A DNA stretch of 64,000 bases from positions 806,001 through 870,000 of the forward strand of contig NZ_OZ244111.1 in NCBI RefSeq assembly GCF_965215655.1, in the 5' to 3' direction. This DNA is from Nioella sp965215655 (GTDB lineage Bacteria > Pseudomonadota > Alphaproteobacteria > Rhodobacterales > Rhodobacteraceae). Positions 17,541 to 26,100 of the stretch are shown here, piece by piece. The notes beneath the pieces were generated by a model. It was not told the origin of the DNA and did no database searches. It worked only from the letters and a program-made list of their open reading frames with translations. Made by a program: the position numbers and the translations under genes. Numbering within the stretch: position 1 is the first letter of the stretch; every line of letters starts with the position of its first letter.

Positions 17541-18676
17541 GGCGCCGCCCGTCTGTAGGCGTCCAACACAAGTCCGTGGAAGTGATGCACGGCGTGTTCG
17601 GACTTGCCAGAGCCCGTCGGGTCGGAAACGATCCTGCCTTGTGTAAAGGCGGGTGTCTCCATGCCCCGTTGCACGCTTTCGACAAGGCTGATGTCTTCCA
17701 CCTGCAGCACCTCGTCGAGATAGCGCATCGCGTCGATCTCCATTGCGTCAGGCTCGGGTGTTTCCAGGAAGAAATCGTAGGTTTCCAGTGTTCGGTCCGG
17801 TCCGATCGGAATGATATTGAGAACAATCATGCTGGAGCGTCCCGGATAGCGCATCAGACATGTTGTCGGCCAGAGCCACCAAACCGCATGGGTGCGAACG
17901 GTCGCGTTCGAAACGTCATAGGCCGAGTTGGCGCTCTGTCCTGCATCCGCCATATGGCTGGAATAATAGTCGTAGGTTGTCACCTTGTAGGTGTCCATGT
18001 CGACCAGGTCACAGAAATCCTTGTGGGCGGTCGGACAGTGATAGCACTCGAGGAAGTTGTCGACGACGTTCTTCCAGTTCGACTTGATGTCGTAGGTCAA
18101 TCTCTTGCCAAAAGTCAGCTGGTCGATATCAGGCGCCCAATGGCGGATTTCCGTTTCAAGATTGCCGGACATCTTTGCCAGTGGTTCAGCGTCGGGATCG
18201 AGGTTCACGAAAACAAAGCCTGCAAATTCTTCGACCTGAACAGCGTCCAGACAGATGTCGCGAGGGGTGAAATCCTCCAGATGCTCGGTTTCAGGCGCGC
18301 GAACGAGTTGCCCGTCAAGCTTGTAGACCCAGGCATGGTAGGGGCACATGATCCGTGTCGTTTCCCCTTCGCCGGACAGGAGTTCATGTGCGCGGTGTTT
18401 GCAGACATTGTAGAAGGCCCGCAAAATGCCGTCCCGATCACGAACAACGGCAACTGGATGACCGGCAATTTGCGTTGCCACATATGACCCGGGTTTGCGA
18501 AGTTTTTCTACGTGACACACCCACTGCCATGTCTTTGCAAGGATACCTTTGCGGTCGACCGCGAACCAATCCGCGCCCGTATATGCTTCCTTGCGAAGCG
18601 AGAGTGCCCGGCTTGGATCAGGGTCGAACCCCTGGCCGATGGCATCAAAAGCGCGCTGATCTGGAAACTGCGTCAT
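17537..18676 (-). CDS. Rieske-type oxygenase subunit, carnitine oxygenase CntA-like
   Basis: 379 aa. The Rieske [2Fe-2S] ligands are Cys92, His94, Cys111 and His114 (CKH...CPYH); the mononuclear iron motif NFLECYHCPTAH holds His213 and His218. Position 210, which bridges the two centres, is Glu where aromatic-ring oxygenases have Asp. Glu here is characteristic of quaternary-ammonium oxygenases such as CntA, which split carnitine into trimethylamine and malic semialdehyde. The C-terminal LVESVQRG also fits that family. The required reductase subunit is not in the window. First gene of the operon. Confidence 0.83.
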   Translation of the reverse strand: MTQFPDQRAFDAIGQGFDPDPSRALSLRKEAYTGADWFAVDRKGILAKTWQWVCHVEKLRKPGSYVATQIAGHPVAVVRDRDGILRAFYNVCKHRAHELLSGEGETTRIMCPYHAWVYKLDGQLVRAPETEHLEDFTPRDICLDAVQVEEFAGFVFVNLDPDAEPLAKMSGNLETEIRHWAPDIDQLTFGKRLTYDIKSNWKNVVDNFLECYHCPTAHKDFCDLVDMDTYKVTTYDYYSSHMADAGQSANSAYDVSNATVRTHAVWWLWPTTCLMRYPGRSSMIVLNIIPIGPDRTLETYDFFLETPEPDAMEIDAMRYLDEVLQVEDISLVESVQRGMETPAFTQGRIVSDPTGSGKSEHAVHHFHGLVLDAYRRAAP

Positions 18677-18790
18677 CTGTGTTCTCCCAACAAGAATCAG
18701 GATCTCGATGAATCACTCTTTCGCGAATTCCTAGCCTCAACTTTGCACAGATAGTCAGAGAATTAATTTTTCTCGCCACTCTCTAAGGGG

Positions 18791-18826
18791 GGATATGCAT
18801 CGGCCAAGCCTGGAACTCGAACGAAA
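18791..18826 (-). pseudogene. Possible fragment of a GlxA-type regulator C-terminus
   Basis: Read leftward, this stretch encodes SFEFQAWPMH, close to the tail FEFRAWPMYR of the intact regulator at 9779-10828, and 24 of 29 aligned bases are identical. It is too short to be certain. It may be a scrap of a second regulator gene that once stood upstream of the Rieske operon. Confidence 0.3.
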
Positions 18827-18875
18827 TGTGGGGCGTTGTCAAAACGGATGCTCCAAACGAATACAGCCACCAAAT

Positions 18876-18926
18876 CATCGTCGTGCGGAGTTTGGGGACG
18901 ATGAAGTAACGGCTGTAATCATCGAG
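18876..18926 (-). pseudogene. Fragment of a DDE transposase (IS3-type core)
   Basis: The leftward frame reads LDDYSRYFIVPKLRTTM, a close match to the LDDYSRYI-x-x-KL-x-TTM block around the second catalytic aspartate region of IS3-family transposases. Flanking sequence is interrupted by stops and frame changes. It marks an old, decayed insertion in the gap upstream of the Rieske gene. Confidence 0.5.
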
Positions 18927-19230
18927 GGTGGCGCGGTCGATCGGCATGAGACAGGTTGCTGGCTCAACAACGGGGCGGAGAATTCGAACTTGTCATTTCC
19001 ATGCCGCGAGCGGGGATGCTCCCTTCCGGCGCATGCGACGTCTTCGGAAACTCGCCGCCATCCGCGATTCCGTCTTGAACCATGTCAACCAGGATCGCAG
19101 TCTCTCGAGTAGACAGCATTTCAAGATAAGTCGAGCCGCTGCTCAGGCTGATTGACGCTCTCACTGGGCTGCGTAACGGACGGGCCTATTGTCCGTGTGG
19201 AGATTGGTTCGAATTCGTCTGACGTTGCCT

Positions 19231-19926
19231 CTACGTGGAATGGTCGTCGATAAGCGGGGTGGGTTTGGCGAAACGCGTCAAATCCTCGGCGTCCATGATC
19301 TTGATATGGTTGCCGTGGACCTGCACGCCGTAAGGCTCCAGTCCCTTGAAGGCGCGGCTCAGATTTTCCGGGGTCATTCCCAGAAAGGAGGCCAAGCGCC
19401 GTTTTTCCATGGTCAGGTCGAAGGCGTCAGACCCCGTTCGCGATCTCTGGCGCAGCAAGTAGTTCGCCAGTCTTTCCAATGATGTCCGCAGTTTGAGGTC
19501 TTTGGTGTTCTTCACGACGGCGCGGTAGCATTGTGAAAGCTCGGTCACGATCGCCCGTGCGAACGCACCATCTTTTTCGAAGGCACTGCGCACGTCCTCG
19601 GAGGGTAGAAGGATGATCCTGCTCTTTTCCAATGTCCGCGCAGACATCAGGTAGGGCGCATCCTTGATGGTGGCCGCAAGAATGAATGTGCTGACAGGGC
19701 GCACGGTCGCCAAGCTGGTTTCCCTGCCGTTCCATGATGAAAACAGGTCGACAGAGCCGGACATGACGACATGCAGGAAGTCCGGAGCGTCCCCTTCGGT
19801 GATCAGATCGATCCGCGGCGGAAAGTTCTGGACGTAGGACCCTCGCATGAGGGTTTCGAAATGCGCCTGATCCATATCGGCAAACAGGGCGAGGTCGCGC
19901 ACTTCTTGTCGATACGACTCGGGCAT
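19231..19926 (-). CDS. Crp/FNR family regulator, NarR-like
   Basis: 231 aa from the ATG at 19926, chosen because AAGGAGG precedes it by 12 bases; earlier in-frame ATGs at 19962 and 19989 exist, but the latter lies inside an FNR-type box. It has an N-terminal cyclic-nucleotide-binding-like beta-roll (about residues 12-125) and a C-terminal winged helix (KRRLASFLGMTPENLSRAF). It lacks the N-terminal cysteine set that binds [4Fe-4S] in FNR. Divergent from narK, it matches the position and type of Paracoccus NarR, which activates nar genes in response to nitrate/nitrite. Confidence 0.83.
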   Translation of the reverse strand: MPESYRQEVRDLALFADMDQAHFETLMRGSYVQNFPPRIDLITEGDAPDFLHVVMSGSVDLFSSWNGRETSLATVRPVSTFILAATIKDAPYLMSARTLEKSRIILLPSEDVRSAFEKDGAFARAIVTELSQCYRAVVKNTKDLKLRTSLERLANYLLRQRSRTGSDAFDLTMEKRRLASFLGMTPENLSRAFKGLEPYGVQVHGNHIKIMDAEDLTRFAKPTPLIDDHST

Positions 19927-19975
19927 GGTCTGTAAGTGCCTCCTTGTGTTGCATGCGGGCATCCTTTTCCTTCGC

Positions 19976-19989
19976 TTGATAAATGTCAA
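19976..19989. promoter_or_regulatory. FNR/NNR-type box before the NarR-like gene
   Basis: TTGATAAATGTCAA matches TTGAT-N4-ATCAA at 9 of 10 defined bases. It lies 50 bases upstream of the preferred start codon of the leftward regulator gene, suggesting auto- or FNR-type control. Confidence 0.55.
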
Positions 19990-20090
19990 GTCGTCGATTG
20001 ACGGCCGTTACTTGTCGGATTGACTGACCGCCCGCACTGACATGATGAATATCTGTAAGTCATTTATTTTGCTGGATAATCGTCATTCTT

Positions 20091-20104
20091 TTGATCTGAA
20101 TCAA
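20091..20104. promoter_or_regulatory. Perfect FNR-type box upstream of narK
   Basis: TTGATCTGAATCAA is an exact TTGAT-N4-ATCAA palindrome, 78 bases before the first narK start codon. FNR, NarR or another Crp/FNR-family activator is expected to bind here and switch on the nar operon under low oxygen and nitrate. Confidence 0.8.
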
Positions 20105-20182
20105 CTCTGGCCGCTCCGAAGGGCTGCATGTCTGCCGCAACCCGGAACAGCAGCAATGGCTGCATAAGGCGGAGGGGCCGCG

Positions 20183-21592
20183 ATGGAACTTCAGAACAAG
20201 GCCACGGCGCTGTGGTCGAATTTCTTCAACGTAAAGATGGTGCAGATCAGAACCTTCCACATGACGTGGTTTGCGTTCTTCTCGTGCTTTTTCGCATGGT
20301 TCGGCATTGCGCCGCTGATGAGCGTTGTGCGCGATGAGCTGGCACTGACGCCGAACCAGATCGGATGGGCGATCATCGGGTCCGTCTCGATGACCATTTT
20401 TGCCCGGCTGTTCATCGGCTGGCTCTGCGATCGCATCGGGCCGCGGAAATCCTACACGTGGCTGTTGTTGATCGGGTCCTTGCCGGTCATGGGGATCGGC
20501 CTTGCGCAGTCCTTTGAAACCTTCCTGCTGTTTCGCGTCCTGATCGGCGGCATTGGGGCTGCGTTCGTTATCACGCAATACCATACCTCGGTCATGTTCG
20601 CGCCCAATGTGGTTGGCCAGGCAAACGCAACATCGGCGGGCTGGGGCAATCTGGGCGGGGGCGTCACGCAATTTGTCATGCCGCTTCTGTTTTCGGTCAT
20701 GGTCATTGGGTTCGGCTTCTCCGAAGCGGTTGGCTGGCGCCTGTCCATGGTTGTGGTCGGTGTCATCATCTTCCTGACCGGGATCGCCTACTATTTTCTG
20801 ACCCAGGACGCGCCAGACGGCAACTTCGATGACCTGCGCGCGCAGGGCAGGATGGAAGAAAAGAAAAAAGTCACCGGCAACTACATGCAGGCCCTCAGAG
20901 ACCCGCGGGTCTGGATTCTGTTCGTGATCTATGGCGCCTGCTTCGGCATCGAACTGACGGTAAACAACGTCGCTGCTCTCTACTTCATGGACTACTTTGA
21001 TCTGACCCTTGTGACAGCTGGTCTGGTTGCCGCTTCATTCGGTCTGATGAACCTGTTTGCCCGCACGATGGGTGGCCTGTTCGGTGACAACTTCGGATCG
21101 CTATGGGGCCTCAAGGGGCGGGCATTCTGGCTCTTCATCTGTTTGTTCTTCGAGGGCTGCGCTCTCATGGTCTTCAGCCAGATGCATGTGCTGTTCCTCG
21201 CGTTGCCGGCACTGATCGTCTTTTCCCTGTTCACCCAGATGGCGGAAGGCGCAACCTACTCCGTCGTGCCCTTCATCAACAAGAAGGCGCTTGGGGCCGT
21301 TGCTGGCGTGGTTGGCGCGGGGGGCAACGCCGGTGCCGTGCTTGCCGGGTTCCTCTTCAAGAACGTGATCGACTGGTCCGAGGCCTTCTTCATCCTTGGC
21401 ATGGTCGTCACCTGCGCCTCTTTCCTTGCGTTCTTCGTGCGCTTTTCGACCCGGCAGGAAGACGAGGAGCGCGCCAACTTCGCAGCGGCCAATATCGAGA
21501 CGCTGCGGTTGCGAGCGCTCAAGGCCAATGCGGCCTTGGAAGAGGGCCTGACCGCAATTGCCAAGAAGAACGGCAACCAACCGGCTGAATGA
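20183..21592 (+). CDS. narK: NarK-type nitrate/nitrite MFS transporter (first copy)
   Basis: 469-aa inner-membrane major facilitator with about 12 helices. Nitrate-porter signatures rich in Gly/Asn are visible (SAGWGNLGGGVTQ and GVVGAGGNAGAVLAG). The ATG at 20183 follows GGAGGGG. It imports nitrate and/or exchanges it for nitrite for the reductase encoded downstream. A hydrophilic C-terminal tail of about 50 residues follows the last helix. Some denitrifiers fuse two NarK units; here they are separate, adjacent genes. Confidence 0.92.
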   Translation: MELQNKATALWSNFFNVKMVQIRTFHMTWFAFFSCFFAWFGIAPLMSVVRDELALTPNQIGWAIIGSVSMTIFARLFIGWLCDRIGPRKSYTWLLLIGSLPVMGIGLAQSFETFLLFRVLIGGIGAAFVITQYHTSVMFAPNVVGQANATSAGWGNLGGGVTQFVMPLLFSVMVIGFGFSEAVGWRLSMVVVGVIIFLTGIAYYFLTQDAPDGNFDDLRAQGRMEEKKKVTGNYMQALRDPRVWILFVIYGACFGIELTVNNVAALYFMDYFDLTLVTAGLVAASFGLMNLFARTMGGLFGDNFGSLWGLKGRAFWLFICLFFEGCALMVFSQMHVLFLALPALIVFSLFTQMAEGATYSVVPFINKKALGAVAGVVGAGGNAGAVLAGFLFKNVIDWSEAFFILGMVVTCASFLAFFVRFSTRQEDEERANFAAANIETLRLRALKANAALEEGLTAIAKKNGNQPAE

Positions 21593-21659
21593 TACGAACC
21601 CGGCAGGCCGATGAACGGCCCGCCACACATTCCATACGCCACCACGGGAGGACCCCACC

Positions 21660-23057
21660 ATGGCGACCACCGCAACCCCATCTGCCAACAGCGGCCATCT
21701 GCTGACTGATTGGCGGCCGGAAGACCCGCAATTCTGGGAAAGCGAAGGCAAGCGCATCGCAACCCGCAACCTCTGGATTTCGATTCCCAACCTGCTTTTG
21801 GCCTTTTCGGTCTGGATGGTCTGGTCGGTCGTTGTCGCCAAGATGCCCGCGATCGGTTTCGACTTTTCCGTAGGCGAACGGTTCTGGCTTGCCGCTTTGC
21901 CCGGCCTTTCGGGCGCGACTCTGCGCATTTTCTACAGCTTCATGGTGCCCATCTTCGGGGGGCGCAAATGGACTGCCATCTCGACGGCCTCCCTTCTGCT
22001 GCCTGCGCTCGGGATCGGCTTTGCGGTGCAAAATCCCGACACGAGCTATGTCACTTTCCTGATCCTTGCCCTGATGTGCGGGTTCGGCGGTGGCAACTTC
22101 GCCTCCTCGATGGCGAACATTGCCTACTTCTATCCGAAGAAAACCAAGGGCAATGCGCTGGCGCTGAATGCCGGTCTGGGAAATCTCGGCGTGTCGGTCA
22201 TGCAGTTCGTGGTCCCGGTCGTCATAACAATGGGCGTGTTCGGCGCAATCGGGGGCGAACCGCAGCAACTGTCCGATGGCGGTCAGCTGTTCATTCAGAA
22301 CGCAGGCTTCATCTGGGGGCCGTTCCTGGCCGTCAGTGCAATCGCCGCATGGTTCGGGATGAACGATATTGCCGATGCGAAATCGTCCTTCTCGGAGCAG
22401 TCCGTGATTTTCAGCCGCAAACACAACTGGATCATGTGCGTGCTCTATACCGGAACATTCGGCAGCTTCATCGGATATGCGGCTGGCTTCCCTTTGTTGA
22501 TGCGCACCCAGTTCCCGGAAGTTGATGTGCTGAGATATGCCTTTCTCGGACCGCTTGTCGGCGCGTTGAGCCGGGCGGCGACGGGCTGGATCTCTGACAA
22601 ATTCGGTGGCGGGCGCGTAACGTTCTGGACCTTCGTTGCCATGATCGTGGCGGTTTTCGGAGTGTTGCAGTTCCTGCCCTCCGAGGCGTCGCCCGGCGGC
22701 AATTTCTGGGGCTTCTTCGCCTGCTTCATGGCACTGTTCTTCCTGACCGGCGTTGGCAACGCGTCGACCTTCCAGATGATCCCGTCGATCATGAAACAGG
22801 AAGTCCCGCGTCTGATGCCGACCCTCGACGCTGGTGCCCTGCAAAAGCAGACCGAAATGGAAAGCGCGGCGATCATCGCCTTCACTTCGGCCATCGCAGC
22901 CTACGGTGCCTTCTTCATCCCCAAGCTCTACGGCACGTCCATAGCCATGACGGGTGCCCCGAATGGTGCCTTGCGGGCGTTCCTTGGCTTCTACGCCGTC
23001 TGTGCCGTGATCTGCTGGATCTTCTACAGCCGCAAATCCGCACCTGTTCCCTGCTGA
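21660..23057 (+). CDS. narK: NarK-type nitrate/nitrite MFS transporter (second copy)
   Basis: 465-aa major facilitator of the nitrate/nitrite porter family, 67 bases after the first copy with GGGAGG before the ATG. Signatures FGGGNFASSMANIAYFYP and NAGLGNLGVSV are present. It diverges clearly from the first copy, which fits the common pair of a nitrate/proton symporter and a nitrate/nitrite antiporter. Which copy does which cannot be settled from sequence alone. Confidence 0.92.
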   Translation: MATTATPSANSGHLLTDWRPEDPQFWESEGKRIATRNLWISIPNLLLAFSVWMVWSVVVAKMPAIGFDFSVGERFWLAALPGLSGATLRIFYSFMVPIFGGRKWTAISTASLLLPALGIGFAVQNPDTSYVTFLILALMCGFGGGNFASSMANIAYFYPKKTKGNALALNAGLGNLGVSVMQFVVPVVITMGVFGAIGGEPQQLSDGGQLFIQNAGFIWGPFLAVSAIAAWFGMNDIADAKSSFSEQSVIFSRKHNWIMCVLYTGTFGSFIGYAAGFPLLMRTQFPEVDVLRYAFLGPLVGALSRAATGWISDKFGGGRVTFWTFVAMIVAVFGVLQFLPSEASPGGNFWGFFACFMALFFLTGVGNASTFQMIPSIMKQEVPRLMPTLDAGALQKQTEMESAAIIAFTSAIAAYGAFFIPKLYGTSIAMTGAPNGALRAFLGFYAVCAVICWIFYSRKSAPVPC

Positions 23058-23116
23058 GCCAGACGGGCCTGCCGCGCCGCCTGGGTGGCGCGGCCACCGA
23101 ATTTAGGAGAGAAACC

Positions 23117-26100
23117 ATGAGCCACCTGCTCGACAGATTGAACTTCCTTCAGTCAAGGGAAACTGACCAATTCTCGAATGGCCACGGTCAGGTCACGCGC
23201 GAAAACCGCGACTGGGAAGAGACCTACCGCAACCGCTGGCGGCACGACAAGGTTGTGCGCTCGACCCATGGAGTGAACTGTACCGGGTCGTGCAGCTGGA
23301 AAATCTACGTGAAATCCGGGATCGTGACCTGGGAAACCCAGCAGACGGACTACCCGCGCACGCGCGCCGATCTGCCCAACCACGAACCGCGTGGCTGTGC
23401 GCGGGGGGCGTCCTACAGCTGGTATCTCTATTCTGCCAATCGGGTGAAGAACCCGCTCGTACGTGGCCGCCTGATGAAGGCCTGGCGCAAGCTGCGCGAG
23501 ACGATGGAGCCGATCGAGGCCTGGACGACGCTTCAGGCCGACCCGATCCTTCGCGCATCCTATGTGGAAACCCGCGGCAAGGGCGGCTTCGTCCGCGCCA
23601 CATGGGACGAAGCGACCGAGATCACGGCTGCGGCCAACGCCTACACCGCCAAGACCTATGGCCCTGACCGCGTGTTCGGCTTCTCGCCGATTCCCGCGAT
23701 GTCGATGGTCAGCTACGCTGCCGGGTCGCGGTACCTGTCCCTGATGGGCGGCGTCTGCATGTCATTCTACGACTGGTATTGCGACCTGCCGCCCGCCTCG
23801 CCCATGACCTGGGGCGAACAGACCGACGTGCCCGAAAGCGCCGATTGGTACAATTCCGGCTACCTGCTCCTATGGGGGTCCAACGTGCCGCAGACGCGTA
23901 CGCCGGACGCGCATTTCTATACAGAGGCACGCTACAAGGGCACGCGGTCCGCCGTCATCTGCCCCGACTATTCCGAGGCCGCCAAGTTCGGCGATGTCTG
24001 GTTGAACGCCAAGCAGGGCACCGATGCCGCCCTTGCCATGGCTTTTGGCCACGTGATCCTGCGCGAGTTCCATCTGGACCGTCAGGCGGAATATTTCGAG
24101 GACTACACCCGCAAGTACTCGGACTTCCCGATGCTGGTCAGGTTGGATGAGAAGAACGGAAAGCTTGTGCCGGGGCGTTTCCTGAGGGCCGACGATCTGG
24201 ACGGCAAACTGGGCGAAGACAACAACCCCGAATGGAAGACCGTCGCATTTGATGAAGTCTCTCAGGCCCTCGTCGCGCCCAACGGGTCCGTCGGATATCG
24301 TTGGGGCGAAGACGGCGAGTGGAACCTCGAAGAAAAGGCAAACGCGGTCGAGACGAAACTCAAGATGAGCTTTGTTCTCGAAGAGGATCATGACGCTATC
24401 CTGGGGGTCGACTTTCCCTATTTCGGGGGCGAGGCCTTTGGCCAGTTCAAGACGGATGCCGATCACCCCGAGATCCTGACCCGCAACATCCCGGTCAAGA
24501 AGATCCAAACCGCCGAAGGCGAGATCGCCGTGGCCACGGTGTTCGATCTGTTCTGCGCCAACTATGGGCTGGACCGGGGTCTGGGCGGTGACTGGGTCAC
24601 CTCCGACTATGCCAATGACATGCCCGGCACGCCCGCTTGGGCCGAAAAGATCACGGGTGTTCCGGCCGACAAGATCATCCACGTGGCCCGTGGCTTTGCC
24701 GACAACGCGGAGAAGACCAACGGCAAGTCGATGATCATCATCGGGGCCGCGATGAACCACTGGTTCCACATGGACATGAACTATCGCGGCGTCATCAACA
24801 TGCTGGTGATGTGCGGTTGCGTCGGGCAATCCGGTGGCGGTTGGGCCCATTACGTGGGGCAGGAGAAACTGCGCCCGCAAACCGGCTGGCAACCGCTGGC
24901 CTTCGCACTGGACTGGAACCGTCCACCCCGGCACATGAACTCGACCTCTGCCTGGTACGCGCATACGGATCAATGGCGCTACGAGACCCTGAAGGCAGAC
25001 GAAATCCTGTCACCCACAGCGCCCGAGGGCGATTGGGACATCTCCCTGATCGACTACAACATCCGGGCCGAGCGCATGGGGTGGCTGCCATCGGCACCGC
25101 AACTCAAAACCAACCCGCTTGACGTTGCGAAGGCGGCAAAGGCGGCGGGCAAGGAGATTCCGGCATATGTCGCCGAGACTCTCAAGTCCGGCGATCTGGA
25201 AATGTCCTGCGAGGATCCGGACAATCCCGCCAACTGGCCGCGCAACCTGTTTGTCTGGCGGTCCAACCTGTTGGGGTCCTCGGGCAAGGGGCACGAATAT
25301 TTTCTCAAGCACCTTCTGGGCACCGATCACGGTGTGATGGGCAAGGATCTTGGCCAGGATGGCGGCCAATTGCCGAAAGAGGCCAAGTGGCACGATCAGG
25401 CGCCGCGCGGCAAACTGGACCTGCTGGTGACCATCGACTTCCGGATGAGCACGACCTGCGTCTATTCCGACATCGTTCTGCCAACGGCCAGCTGGTACGA
25501 AAAGGACGACATGAACACGTCGGACATGCATCCGTTCATCCACCCGCTGCAAGCGGCGGTGGATCCGGCCTACGAGTCCAAGTCCGACTGGGAAATCTTC
25601 AAGGCAATTGCCAGGAAATTCCAGGAAATTGCGCCCGGTTATCTGGGCAAGGAAACGGACATCGTCGCGCTGCCGATCCTGCACGACACCCCTGCGGAGA
25701 TCGCGCAGGACCAGGTGAAGGACTGGAAAAAAGGCGAATGCGATCTGATCCCGGGCAGGACCGCCCCTGCTTTCGTTGCGGTCGAGCGGGACTATACCGC
25801 GATCTACGACCGCTTCACGGCGCTTGGACCGATGCTCGACAAATTGGGCAATGGCGGCAAGGGCATCACCTGGAATACCCAGGACGAGATCGACAACCTG
25901 TCGGCCCTGAACGGTGTGCAGCTGGAGGGTGCAGCGGCGGGCAGGCCCAGGATCGAAACGGCGATTGATGCCTGCGAAGTCATTTTGATGCTGGCGCCCG
26001 AGACCAACGGCAATGTCGCCGTGAAGGCCTGGGACGCATTGGGCAAGGCCACTGGGCGCGAACACACCCATCTGGCCGAGGGCGAGCATGGCAACAAGAT

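Larger units (their letters stand above)
18677..19230. other. 554-base intergenic region with degraded fragments
   Basis: From left to right: A/T-rich DNA that should carry the leftward promoter of the Rieske operon (about 18677-18785), the regulator-like and transposase-like scraps, then sequence with no recognisable coding content up to the end of the Crp-type gene. An inverted repeat ACGGAC...GTCCGT at 19176-19196 lies beyond that gene's stop and may help terminate it. Confidence 0.5.

Noticed and set aside
17492..18487. 331-codon rightward open frame opposite the Rieske gene
   Set aside because: Antisense shadow; the Rieske motifs on the other strand are complete.
18964..19164. 66-codon leftward frame upstream of the transposase fragment
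   Set aside because: Too short, not recognised and within degraded DNA; no evidence that it is expressed.
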